Assembly (NCBI RefSeq): GCF_030164425.1
Contig: NZ_JASNJD010000018.1
Span: 40,426 to 104,425 of the forward strand
DNA length: 64,000 bases
DNA from: Pseudodonghicola flavimaris
GTDB lineage: Bacteria > Pseudomonadota > Alphaproteobacteria > Rhodobacterales > Rhodobacteraceae
Direction: 5' to 3'
Numbering within the stretch: position 1 is the first letter of the stretch; every line of letters begins with the position of its first letter. The position numbers and the translations under genes are program-made. This document shows positions 16,191 to 24,716 of the stretch, in pieces. Below the pieces are notes generated by a model. It was given only the letters and a program-made list of their open reading frames with translations, did no database searches and was not told the DNA's origin.

Positions 16191-18079
16191 TGCGTTACGA
16201 TCCTCCCCTTCACAAGACCCAAGGCCTCTTGCCGCTGATCCTCGCCGCGGTGGCGCTGTTGGTCTACCCGCTGGTCTTCGAGGCCACCTACTTCCGCCAT
16301 GTGATGATCCTGGCCTTCATCTTCGCCATCGTCGCGACCAACTGGGATCTGTCGCTGGGCTATGCTGGTCTCTTCAACTTCGGCCATGTGGCGCTGTTCG
16401 CGGTGGGTATCTACACCTATGCGATCCTGGCCAAGACGCTGGGGGTATCGCCCTGGCTGGCGATCCTCGCCGGCGGCGGCACCGCCGCGATCGTGGCGCT
16501 GCTGATCGCGCTGCCGGTGCTCCGGCTCGACGGGATATATGTGATCCTCGTCACCATCGCGCTCAGCCAGCTGATCTATCTGGTGGTGATCTCCTGGTCC
16601 GACGTCACCGGCGGCACATCCGGCATGGTGACACTGCCGACGCTGAAAATCGGCGACTACCGGCTCTCCAAGGACGGGCGCATCGGGTATTATTACATCG
16701 GACTGGGGCTGCTGGCGCTCAACATCGCCTTCCTCTACCTCCTCACCCGATCGCGGCTGGGCCGGGCGATCATGGCGCTCAGGGACAACAAGTATTATGC
16801 CATCGCCCGCGGCGTGTCCGAGGCGCGAACCCGCGCCCTGACCCTGACCGCAAGCGCCGTCTTCACCGGCATCGCCGGGGCCTTCTACGGTGCCTATCTC
16901 CGCGTCGCCTCGCCCGATGCCTTCGGCATGGGCTTTCTGACGCTGGTGTTGTCGATGCTGCTGGTGGGCGGCACCGGCACCATCTGGGGGCCGCTGATCG
17001 GCGCCTTCGCCATCTCCTTCCTGTCGGAATGGCTGGCGGGCTTCGGGCCCTGGCAGAACATCATCGTGGCGCTGGCGATCATCCTGGTGGTGGTCTTCTA
17101 TCCCGGCGGGCTGTGGGCGGCGCTGCAACAGCTGCGCGAAGTGGCCGACGGGCTGCGCAGCCAGACCCTGGCCCGGATCGGCCGCCGCCGGGGCAAATCC
17201 GCGCGCGAGGCGCTGACCGGCGCCCGCGAACGGATGCTGAAGACGCGCTATGGTCAGATCGCGGTGGCCGATACCGGTCCGACCACCGGGGCCGGCAAGC
17301 CGGCGCTGCTGTTTCTGCACGGCAACTCCGCCTGCAAGGAGGCCTTCTACAAGCAGTTCCGCAGCTTTGCCGACCGCTACCGCGTCATCGCCTTCGACCT
17401 GCCCGGACATGGGGTGTCGGACAATGCCGATCCGGAGACCACCTATAACGTCGACGCCTATACCCGGATCGCCGAAGAAGTGCTGGCCGATTGCGGCGTC
17501 ACCCGCGTGCATGTCTTCGGCTGGTCGCTGGGCGGCTATGTGGCGCTGGAACTGGCAGCGCGCGGCACGGTCGAGGTGACCTCTCTGGCGATCTGCGGCA
17601 CCCCGCCCCTGGCCGTGGTGCCCGACGACATGGGCCGCGCCTATGTGCCCACCGCGCATATGGTGCTGACCGCGAAGCAGTATTTCTCCCGCGAGGAGGC
17701 CCGCTCTTACGGTCAGCACGCCACCGCGCCGCTGTCGGAGGAAAGCGCCTTCCTGCACCGGGCGGTACGGCGCACCGATGGGCGAGCGCGCGCCTATATG
17801 ATGACCAAGCTGTCGATCACCGACTGGCCGCGGCAGATGCGGATGCTGGCCGAGGGCCGGATTCCCACCGCCATCCTCGACGGCAGCGACGATCCCTTCC
17901 TGAACCACGACTATGTTGCCGGGCTGAAATACGGCAACCTCTGGAAGGGCGCGCCGCAGGATATCCAGGACGGCAAGCATGCCCCGTTCTTCAACCGGAC
18001 GGATGCTTTCGACCTGACCTATTTCTCCTTCCTGCGCTTTGCCGAGAACGACCATATGGCCGGGGACGCGCCGGCCTGA
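16190..18079 (+). CDS. LivM-like ABC permease fused to a C-terminal alpha/beta-hydrolase
   Basis: A 629-residue fusion. Residues 1 to about 308 are a LivM-type permease (GYAGLFNFGHVALFAVGIYTYA, several TM helices, the last ending near VVFYPGGLW). A basic linker (about 310-348, with RIGRRRGKS) leads to an alpha/beta-hydrolase domain at about 349-625. The hydrolase has the oxyanion motif HGNSA (H377), DLPGHGVSDN, nucleophile elbow GWSLG (S446), an acid in DGSDDPF (D567 or D568) and the histidine H597 in GKHAPFF, so a full Ser-Asp-His set is present. The basic linker after the last TM places the hydrolase in the cytoplasm by the positive-inside rule. One continuous frame covers both parts. Import with immediate hydrolysis of an ester, amide or lactone is inferred. 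Confidence 0.85.
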   Translation: MRYDPPLHKTQGLLPLILAAVALLVYPLVFEATYFRHVMILAFIFAIVATNWDLSLGYAGLFNFGHVALFAVGIYTYAILAKTLGVSPWLAILAGGGTAAIVALLIALPVLRLDGIYVILVTIALSQLIYLVVISWSDVTGGTSGMVTLPTLKIGDYRLSKDGRIGYYYIGLGLLALNIAFLYLLTRSRLGRAIMALRDNKYYAIARGVSEARTRALTLTASAVFTGIAGAFYGAYLRVASPDAFGMGFLTLVLSMLLVGGTGTIWGPLIGAFAISFLSEWLAGFGPWQNIIVALAIILVVVFYPGGLWAALQQLREVADGLRSQTLARIGRRRGKSAREALTGARERMLKTRYGQIAVADTGPTTGAGKPALLFLHGNSACKEAFYKQFRSFADRYRVIAFDLPGHGVSDNADPETTYNVDAYTRIAEEVLADCGVTRVHVFGWSLGGYVALELAARGTVEVTSLAICGTPPLAVVPDDMGRAYVPTAHMVLTAKQYFSREEARSYGQHATAPLSEESAFLHRAVRRTDGRARAYMMTKLSITDWPRQMRMLAEGRIPTAILDGSDDPFLNHDYVAGLKYGNLWKGAPQDIQDGKHAPFFNRTDAFDLTYFSFLRFAENDHMAGDAPA

Positions 18080-18094
18080 GCCAGCCCGATCCCA

Positions 18095-18122
18095 GCGGGG
18101 GCGGCCGACCGGCGACCCCCGC
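18095..18122 (+). other. stem-loop between the fusion gene and thrC
   Basis: GCGGGGG and CCCCCGC form a 7-bp stem around 14 bases that can fold further (GGCC/CCGG). No U-run follows, so it is more likely a processing or attenuating hairpin than a full terminator; thrC may still be read from the upstream promoter. Confidence 0.35.
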
Positions 18123-18175
18123 GCCCCGGCCCCTTTCCCCTTCCCCTTTTCGCCCTCCCGGGCCCGAGAGAAGAC

Positions 18176-19561
18176 ATGCAGTATATCTCCACCCGCGGGC
18201 AGGCGCCCGCCGTCGATTTCAAGACCGCGATCCTGACCGGGCTGGCGCCCGATGGCGGGCTCTACCTCCCCGCCGACTGGCCGCGGTTCACCGCCGCCGA
18301 GCTCTCCGCCCTGCGCGGCGCCTCTTATACCGACGTGGCCTTCGAGGTGATCCGCCGCTTCGCCGGCGACAGCATCGCGCCGGAGCAGCTGCGCACCCTG
18401 CTGGCCGAGGCCTATGACGACTTCGGACACCCGGCGGTGGCGCCGCTGGTGCAGACCGGTCCCAGGCAATGGGTGCTTGAGCTGTTTCACGGCCCCACCC
18501 TCGCCTTCAAGGATTTCGCCATGCAGGCGATCGCGCCGCTGATGGCGCATTTCCTGGCCCAGGAGGGCCGCGAGATGACCATCGTCGGCGCCACCTCCGG
18601 CGATACCGGCGGCGCCGCGCTCAGGGCCTTTGCCGGGCGCGCCGGCATCCGGGTGCTGTTTCTCTTTCCCAGGGGCGGGGTGTCGCCCTTCCAGCAGGAG
18701 CAGATGCTGGAGCTCTGCAGCGAGACCACCCATGTGGCGGCGGTGGAAGGCAATTTCGACGACTGCCAGCGCATCGTCAAAGCGCTCTTCGCCGATGAGG
18801 CGTTTCGCGAGGCGGTATCCCTCTCGGCGGTCAATTCGATCAACTGGGGCCGGATCGTCGCCCAATCGGTCTATTACATCACCACCTGTCTGGCACTGGG
18901 GCTGCCGGAAACCGGCGTCAACTTCGTGGTGCCCAGCGGCAATTTCGGCGATATCTATGCCGGATATGTGGCGCGCCGGATGGGGGCGCCGATCGCCGGG
19001 CTGACCATCGCCACCAATGAAAACGACATCCTCGCCCGCGTCCATGCCACCGGCCGCTATGCGCCCACGGCACTGACCCCCACGATCACGCCGGCGATGG
19101 ATATCCAGGTCGCCTCCAATTTCGAACGGCTGCTGTTCGATCTGCTGGAGCGGGACCCGGCCGCGCTCTGTCAGCTGATGGCCGGGCTCGACCGGCAGGG
19201 CGGCTTCACCCTGCCCGAGGCGGCGCTGGCCCGGTTCCGCGCCGGCTTCGGTGCCGAAGCCGTCGGCCAGCAAGCCTGCCGCGACCGGATCGCCGCGACC
19301 CATTCCGCCACGCGATATGTCGCCGACCCCCATACCGCCGTGGCGCTGGAGGCCGCCGCCCGCACCCCGGCAGGCCGCGCGCCGCAGGTGGTGCTGTCGA
19401 CAGCGCATCCGGTGAAATTCAACGAGACGGTGACAGAGGTTCTGGGCTTCTGCCCCGGCCCGGGACAGGCCCCCTTCGCCCCCCGCGCCGCCGGGGCGAG
19501 ACCGGAAGAGATCGCCAACGATATCGAGGCGGTCAAGGCGCGGGTGCGCGCCCTGCTCTGA
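18176..19561 (+). CDS. thrC: threonine synthase
   Basis: A 461-residue PLP enzyme that converts O-phosphohomoserine to threonine in the cytoplasm. The N-terminus MQYISTRGQAPAVDFKTAILTG's pattern is diagnostic of the ThrC N-terminal domain; the PLP lysine is K112 in LAFKDFAMQ, and the phosphate-binding turn follows in GATSGDTGGAAL. Length matches proteobacterial ThrC. It follows the transporter-hydrolase fusion by 96 bp with a hairpin between, in the same orientation. Whether it is the housekeeping thrC or an operon-specific copy cannot be told from the window. A bidirectional terminator follows. Confidence 0.93.
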   Translation: MQYISTRGQAPAVDFKTAILTGLAPDGGLYLPADWPRFTAAELSALRGASYTDVAFEVIRRFAGDSIAPEQLRTLLAEAYDDFGHPAVAPLVQTGPRQWVLELFHGPTLAFKDFAMQAIAPLMAHFLAQEGREMTIVGATSGDTGGAALRAFAGRAGIRVLFLFPRGGVSPFQQEQMLELCSETTHVAAVEGNFDDCQRIVKALFADEAFREAVSLSAVNSINWGRIVAQSVYYITTCLALGLPETGVNFVVPSGNFGDIYAGYVARRMGAPIAGLTIATNENDILARVHATGRYAPTALTPTITPAMDIQVASNFERLLFDLLERDPAALCQLMAGLDRQGGFTLPEAALARFRAGFGAEAVGQQACRDRIAATHSATRYVADPHTAVALEAAARTPAGRAPQVVLSTAHPVKFNETVTEVLGFCPGPGQAPFAPRAAGARPEEIANDIEAVKARVRALL

Positions 19562-19573
19562 GCCGGAAACGAC

Positions 19574-19599
19574 ACCGGGGCGCCAGAGCGCCCCGGTTT
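19574..19599. terminator. bidirectional terminator between thrC and ttrA
   Basis: ACCGGGGCGC, loop CAGA, GCGCCCCGGT followed by TTTC: a perfect 10-bp stem in the 60-bp gap between two convergent genes. Confidence 0.75.
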
Positions 19600-19621
19600 C
19601 ATCGCTGAGCGACCCAGTAGA

Positions 19622-22600
19622 TCAGATCCGCTCGATCCGCGCCGGCAGCCCCTGCCGCACCGCCGTGCCCGACACCGGATCGACCCAGACCCCGGCATTC
19701 GGCCGGGTCGGATCGACCATGCCCAGATCGTTCAGCAGAACCCCCGTGGCCAGCCGCGGATCGGCGGGCCAGGTGTCGTCGTCGATGGTGATGTCCGTGG
19801 CACCGAAGCCCTTGTGGCCATAGCCGTGTTCGATCGCCACGGTGTCGGGCGCGATGCCGTCGCGCACCACCGCGACGCTCTCCAGCGTGCCGCCCGGCGT
19901 GGTCAGCCGCACCATGTCGCCGGTGCTGATCCCGTGCGCCTCGGCCAGCGCCCGGCCCACCGTCACCGGGTTGGAGGAGACGATCCGCAGCAGCGCCTTG
20001 GCCCCCACAGAATAGGAGTTCTGCAGCGGCGACTTGAAGCTGACCACCGAGACCGGCCAGTCCGCCTGCGGGTAGTGATCGCGCATCTTGCTGCCATCGG
20101 CGAATTCCGCCTGCTGCCAGCTCGGGCTGCCCGGCATCCGTTGGCCGGTGGTGGCCCGGCGGAAGCTGCCCAGCCCCTCGTTCCAGACCATCATCGGCGC
20201 GCCGAAGGCATAGGTGGCCTTGTCGCCCTGATAGGTCCGCTCGATGTTCTCATAGCGGCCGCCCTTGGCGTAGATGGTGGCGGCGCGGCGCCATTCGTCG
20301 GGCTTCAGCACCGCCTCCAGATCGGCGCGGATACGGCTCACCCCGGACAGGTCGATATCGTCGTCAGTCGCCTCCATCACCGGTTTGCCCAGCATCGCCA
20401 CATTGGCGGCGCCGCGCAGGTACCAGTCCTCGGCCCGGTTCAGCGGATGCAGATTGCCATCGGCATCCGGGATCGCCCGGTCGCCGAACCCGGGCAGCCC
20501 CATGCGCTTGGCCACCGCGATCAGGAAGGTCTCCATGCCGACACGTTCGCCGTCGGCGTTCTTCTCCATCTTCGGCTCGATCACCGGCCAGCGCGCGGTG
20601 GTCGCCTTGGTCGCCACCCCGCCCCAGGGCTTGGTGAAGCCCCAGGTTTCATACATCACCGAATCCGGCACGATGTAATCGGAGATCGCCGAGCTTTCGT
20701 TGATGAAGGGATCGATCGAGATGATCAGCGGCACCACCGCCGGGTCCTTGATCTTCTCGACCAGATGGGCGACGCCCGGCACCCCGTAGATCGGGTTGGT
20801 ATTGCGGAAGATCAGCGCCTCGGCGTGATAGGGATAGCCGTTGACCAGAGAGCTCATCCATTCGGTGGCCAGCCCCGGCGCGTTGGGATACCAGGGCCCG
20901 TCCGCCGGATAGGCCTTGCCGGCGGCCTTCTTGGTCTTGAACTCGGTCGTTTTCTCATAGGGCACGTTGCGCCCGAAGGGCAGCCCCTTGGCCTTCACCG
21001 CGCCGGGGAATTTCGCCAGATCATAGGCCGGGCCCTTGTTGTCTGGGAACCAGCCGCCGGCGATCATCGTGCCGCCTTTCCAGTTCAGGTTGCCGATCAG
21101 CGTGTTCAGCATCATCAGCGCATAGGCGTTGTAGAACCCGGTCCCCGACATCATGCCGCCATGCGAGTTCACCGCCGCCTTGCGGCCGTGGCTGGTGAAT
21201 TCGCGGGCGAGATCCGCAATCGTGTCGACCGGAATGCCGCAGGCCTCGGCATAGTCCGCCATCTCATGCGACATCGCCTCGTCCCGCAGCAGGCTGAGCG
21301 CGGTGCGAACGGCGACCGCCCCTGTCGACGTGACCGCCTTGCCGTCGAAGAAGAGCGGCGCGGCGCTGTCGCCGGCCGGGACCGGTCCTGCTTCGGCGGC
21401 GACCATGAAGGGATCGGCGTCGGAATAGGCCTCGCCCCCGATCGCCAGCCCCATGTCGGAGCCGCGCAGGAACCGGCCATAGCGCGGATGGCCGTCTTCC
21501 ATGATCACCAGATGGGTGGCGTTGGAATAGCTCGGCTCGCCCGCCGCATCCGCCGCCGCCTTGGTCGGCTGCGCCAGATAGGTCGCGTTGAACCGGTCGT
21601 TTTCCAGGATCCAGCGGATCATCGCCATGGCAAAGGCGCTGTCCTGGCCCGGCTTGATCGGGATCCAGCGCGACCGCTCGCCCGAGGGGCCGTTCTGCGC
21701 ATTGTTCAGGACCGGGTCGATGACGACGTATTTCATGTTCCCGTCGGACCGCGCCTTGGCGATCAGGTTGCCGACCCGCTTGAACGGGTTGCCGGCGTTG
21801 CCCGGGGCGGTGCCGACGAAGATGGCGAATTCGGTTTCCAGGAAGTCCGGCTTGGCATGCGGCATCTTCTTGAAATCGCCGAACATCGCGCCCGAACCGG
21901 AGCGATAGGCACCACCGCAGTATGACCCGTGGCGGGTGAAGTTGTTCGATCCGAAGCTCTGCTTCAGCCAGCGCAGCGCGAAGTTGTCGCGGCCGTCGTC
22001 GACGCAGTTCATCCACACCAGATGGTTGGCGCGCGGCCCGAATTCGGGCGCACCCGGCACCGCCGGCGCCTCCAGATCGCGGATCTCGCGCAGGCCGGCC
22101 ACCCGGCCCTCGCCAAACAGATCGCCGCCCTCGACCACCTCCTCGATCAGCTGTTCGAAGCTGATCGTCTGCCATTTGCCCGACCCGCGCGGCCCGACCC
22201 GTTTCAGCGGCTTCAGGACCCGGCGCGGGTTGTCGACCTGCTGCAACACCGCGTTGCCCCGCCCGCAGGCGGTGGAACGGTTGGTCAGCCCGCCGCCCTT
22301 GCCGGTCTGCGCCATTGCCAGGAAGCTTTCGCGCACCGACGACTCATAGGGGATGAAGGGATCCGTGCTCATCGGGCTGTAAGGGTTGCCGGTAACCCGC
22401 AACACCTTGTTCTCGGCCTTGTCGACCTTCACCCGCACCCCGCACATGGTGGTGCAGCCGATGCACATCGTATAGCTCATCGCGATCTCGGGGTTCGGCT
22501 CCAGATCGCCAGTCACCGGATCGATGCGGTATTCGGGTTTCAGCGAATTGCCGGTGATCGCGGCATCGGGCACCTCGCCCGACCATTTGCCCTTGGCCAG

Positions 22601-22690
22601 TTTCTTCAGCGTCGGCGCATAGCCCACCCCGAAGGTGCCCAGGGCACCGGCGGCGGCTGCGCCCTTGAGGATATTGCGACGGTTCGTCAT
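19622..22690 (-). CDS. ttrA: tetrathionate reductase subunit A, molybdopterin catalytic subunit
   Basis: A 1022-residue molybdopterin oxidoreductase of the DMSO-reductase superfamily. A Tat signal (NRRNILKGAAAAG) sends it folded to the periplasm. A [4Fe-4S] site is formed by C76, C79, C83 and C142, and the probable Mo ligand is C258 in HGSYCGG. The ATG 22690 with AGGAG upstream is preferred; the frame runs open to 23296 inside ttrC. TtrA reduces tetrathionate to thiosulfate using electrons from quinol through TtrC and TtrB. The order ttrB-ttrC-ttrA, the ferredoxin and NrfD partners, and a TtrSR-like sensor pair nearby favour tetrathionate reductase over related polysulfide, thiosulfate or arsenate enzymes, but the substrate is inferred. 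Confidence 0.85.
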   Translation of the reverse strand: MTNRRNILKGAAAAGALGTFGVGYAPTLKKLAKGKWSGEVPDAAITGNSLKPEYRIDPVTGDLEPNPEIAMSYTMCIGCTTMCGVRVKVDKAENKVLRVTGNPYSPMSTDPFIPYESSVRESFLAMAQTGKGGGLTNRSTACGRGNAVLQQVDNPRRVLKPLKRVGPRGSGKWQTISFEQLIEEVVEGGDLFGEGRVAGLREIRDLEAPAVPGAPEFGPRANHLVWMNCVDDGRDNFALRWLKQSFGSNNFTRHGSYCGGAYRSGSGAMFGDFKKMPHAKPDFLETEFAIFVGTAPGNAGNPFKRVGNLIAKARSDGNMKYVVIDPVLNNAQNGPSGERSRWIPIKPGQDSAFAMAMIRWILENDRFNATYLAQPTKAAADAAGEPSYSNATHLVIMEDGHPRYGRFLRGSDMGLAIGGEAYSDADPFMVAAEAGPVPAGDSAAPLFFDGKAVTSTGAVAVRTALSLLRDEAMSHEMADYAEACGIPVDTIADLAREFTSHGRKAAVNSHGGMMSGTGFYNAYALMMLNTLIGNLNWKGGTMIAGGWFPDNKGPAYDLAKFPGAVKAKGLPFGRNVPYEKTTEFKTKKAAGKAYPADGPWYPNAPGLATEWMSSLVNGYPYHAEALIFRNTNPIYGVPGVAHLVEKIKDPAVVPLIISIDPFINESSAISDYIVPDSVMYETWGFTKPWGGVATKATTARWPVIEPKMEKNADGERVGMETFLIAVAKRMGLPGFGDRAIPDADGNLHPLNRAEDWYLRGAANVAMLGKPVMEATDDDIDLSGVSRIRADLEAVLKPDEWRRAATIYAKGGRYENIERTYQGDKATYAFGAPMMVWNEGLGSFRRATTGQRMPGSPSWQQAEFADGSKMRDHYPQADWPVSVVSFKSPLQNSYSVGAKALLRIVSSNPVTVGRALAEAHGISTGDMVRLTTPGGTLESVAVVRDGIAPDTVAIEHGYGHKGFGATDITIDDDTWPADPRLATGVLLNDLGMVDPTRPNAGVWVDPVSGTAVRQGLPARIERI

Positions 22691-22701
22691 GGCTGTGCTC
22701 C

Positions 22702-23826
22702 TCAGAAAGACCCGGCGGATTTGGCCGGCGTGGCGGGATGGGCGCGATCCTGCGGTGCGCCGGCCTCCTGCCAGGGAAGGAAAGTGGTGTAGGCGATCAG
22801 CAGGAAAATCCAGAGCCCGAAGGTCCCGATCACCCCCATCAGCCCGTCGAGCCCGGCCGGCATCAGCGCGTCGTAGAGCCCGGAGCCGACCTTGGGCACC
22901 GCCTGGCCACCCATGAAGACGGTCCAGCGGAACATCCAGGCCGCATGGATCGCGATCAGCCCGGTGACCCAGCCGGTGTTGCGCGGCAGAGCCAGCGCCA
23001 GCACGAAGGGTACCGCGATGGCCAGCGCGCCCCAGGTGGCGATCCGGTACCAGACCGGGAAGCCGGCGACAGAGGCCAGCGCCTCGGCATGTCTGGGCGA
23101 CAGCCCGGAGGAGGCCAGCGCGAACCAGGCCACCCCCAACGCCCCCACCACGGCCAGCGCCAGCGCCAATTGCCGGTTCAGCCGGGCCTCCAGTGCCGGG
23201 GCACGGCAGAGCGCGCGTTCCAGCACCAGCATCACCCCCAATGCGCCGACGCAACCGGTGGCGGCGAACTGCAGCGGCAGGAACGGCGTGTTCCACAGCG
23301 GCCGGGCGCGGACCACCATCACCTCCATCCCGGTGTAGACGAGGATCCCCAGCGCGGCGGCGCCGGCGGCGATCCCCAGCGGACGGGCGAACCAGTTGCT
23401 CTCTCCGCCCAGCGACAGCCAGCGGAACAGCCAGGCAAAACGCCAGTCCTCACGCCCGAGGCTGGCGAACCCGGGCCGGTGCACCGCCCAGGCGAAGGCC
23501 AGCGTCAGCCCGACATAGGAGGGCACCACCCAGGCGCCCCACGCCATCCATGAGGTCTTGTGGGTATAGACGAAGAATTCCCAGAAGCGGAACGGCTGGT
23601 GCAGGTCGGCCAGCAGCGCGATCGGCGCGGTGATGCCGGTGGTGACCGCCACCATCAGCGCCAGCCGCGCCCGCGGCAGCTGATCCGCCCGGCCCGACAG
23701 GAACCCCGGCAGCGCCATCAGCAGCGCCGTGACCGAGATCGCGATCAGAAAGAAATACTGCACCGCCCAGGGCAGCCAGGCTGCCTCGTGCACGGCACCG
23801 ACGAGTTCGTGGATCTGAACCTGCAT
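22702..23826 (-). CDS. ttrC: tetrathionate reductase subunit C, NrfD-type membrane subunit
   Basis: A 374-residue integral membrane protein with about nine hydrophobic segments, of the NrfD/PsrC/TtrC family, which anchors the complex and oxidises quinol. Characteristic stretches are the N-terminal EAAWLPWAVQYFFLIAISVTA region and the internal WEFFVYTHKTSWMAWG. The ATG 23826 shares one base with the ttrB stop; a GTG one codon earlier is less likely. It is followed 11 bp later by ttrA, so the three genes form one transcript. Confidence 0.85.
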   Translation of the reverse strand: MQVQIHELVGAVHEAAWLPWAVQYFFLIAISVTALLMALPGFLSGRADQLPRARLALMVAVTTGITAPIALLADLHQPFRFWEFFVYTHKTSWMAWGAWVVPSYVGLTLAFAWAVHRPGFASLGREDWRFAWLFRWLSLGGESNWFARPLGIAAGAAALGILVYTGMEVMVVRARPLWNTPFLPLQFAATGCVGALGVMLVLERALCRAPALEARLNRQLALALAVVGALGVAWFALASSGLSPRHAEALASVAGFPVWYRIATWGALAIAVPFVLALALPRNTGWVTGLIAIHAAWMFRWTVFMGGQAVPKVGSGLYDALMPAGLDGLMGVIGTFGLWIFLLIAYTTFLPWQEAGAPQDRAHPATPAKSAGSF

Positions 23827-24596
23827 CACAAGCCCTCCCCATGCTGAGCGGCATCATGTCCGGGGCCGGCAACCATCTCGGCGTGATAGGCGGCCTCGCC
23901 GGCCACCCGCCCGTCGAGCACGTCGTCGAGCCCGATGTAATAGACATTCGGATTGGTGTGCATCTCGGGGCGCAGCACCGAGACCTCGTTGTCACGCAGC
24001 ATCCGCGACACCTCGCTGTCGGGATCGTTGAGATCGCCGAAGTTGCGGGCGCCGCCGACGCAGGTCTCCACACAGGCCGGCAGCAGGCCGACGCTGGTGC
24101 GGTGAAAGCAGAAGGTGCATTTGTCGGCCGTCTGCGTCTCGTGGTTGATGAACCGCGCGTCATAGGGGCAGGCCTGTACGCAATAGGCGCAGCCGACGCA
24201 TTTGCTGGCATCGACCAGCACTTCGCCATTCTCCGCCTTGAAGGTCGCCTCCACCGGGCAGACCGGCAGGCAGGGCGGGTTGTCGCAGTGGTTGCACAGC
24301 CGCGGCAGCATCACCATCGCCGGGTCCTGGCCATCCTTCACCAGCTCGTAGACCGAGACATGGGTGCGGAAGGCATCCTCCGGCACGTCGTTTTCCATGA
24401 TGCAGGCCACGGTGCAGGCCTGGCAGCCGATACATTTCCTGAGATCGACCACCATGCCCCAATGGGGCCTGTGGCCGCTGTCGTCGGGGGCGGCCCCTGC
24501 CGCGCCGGCGGACTGGCTGGCACCGGCGACCGAGGCCGCGGCGCCGATGGTCACCCGTCCAACCGCGCCGAGAAAGCCGCGTCGGGTCGCATCCAT
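23826..24596 (-). CDS. ttrB: tetrathionate reductase subunit B, four-cluster ferredoxin
   Basis: A 256-residue iron-sulfur protein with a Tat signal (TRRGFLGAVG). It carries the cysteine groups of a four-[4Fe-4S] ferredoxin: CIGCQACTVAC, CNHCDNPPCLPVC, CVGCAYCVQAC, and CTFC followed by CVETC. It passes electrons from the TtrC quinol site to TtrA in the periplasm. It is the first gene of ttrBCA, and an FNR-like box and a GGGGTTAACCCC palindrome lie upstream. Confidence 0.87.
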   Translation of the reverse strand: MDATRRGFLGAVGRVTIGAAASVAGASQSAGAAGAAPDDSGHRPHWGMVVDLRKCIGCQACTVACIMENDVPEDAFRTHVSVYELVKDGQDPAMVMLPRLCNHCDNPPCLPVCPVEATFKAENGEVLVDASKCVGCAYCVQACPYDARFINHETQTADKCTFCFHRTSVGLLPACVETCVGGARNFGDLNDPDSEVSRMLRDNEVSVLRPEMHTNPNVYYIGLDDVLDGRVAGEAAYHAEMVAGPGHDAAQHGEGL

Positions 24597-24680
24597 TGGC
24601 TCATCCTTCCTGTAACCAGATCGAAGCCAATCTAGGCGCCCTCAGCCGGCGGCGATATCGGCGGAAACCCGGGCCGGCTA

Positions 24681-24692
24681 GGGGTTAACCCC
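24681..24692. promoter_or_regulatory. palindrome upstream of ttrB, candidate TtrR site
   Basis: GGGGTTAACCCC is a perfect 12-bp palindrome whose near edge lies 84 bp upstream of the ttrB start and 10 bp from the FNR-like box. A dimeric FixJ/NarL-type regulator such as TtrR would suit it; no direct evidence. Confidence 0.4.
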
Positions 24693-24702
24693 AAGGGCAC
24701 GG

Positions 24703-24716
24703 ATGATCTGGATCAA
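24703..24716. promoter_or_regulatory. FNR/FnrL-like box upstream of ttrB
   Basis: ATGAT-CTGG-ATCAA matches the FNR consensus TTGAT-N4-ATCAA at 9 of 10 positions. Its centre is 113 bp upstream of the ttrB ATG. In enteric bacteria ttr genes need FNR under anaerobiosis, so the site fits the function. Confidence 0.6.

Noticed and set aside
16175..19408. A 1077-codon open frame on the minus strand opposite the permease-hydrolase and thrC genes
   Set aside because: It is antisense to two well-supported genes, is rich in Gly, Arg, His and Gln as expected of GC-rich shadow frames, and has no recognisable motif.
19814..21925. A 703-codon plus-strand frame inside ttrA
   Set aside because: Antisense shadow of ttrA; composition typical of a complementary frame, no motif.
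22691..23296. Upstream extension of the ttrA frame to 1224 codons
   Set aside because: The extension overlaps ttrC in another frame; the ATG at 22690 has a ribosome site and starts a Tat signal.
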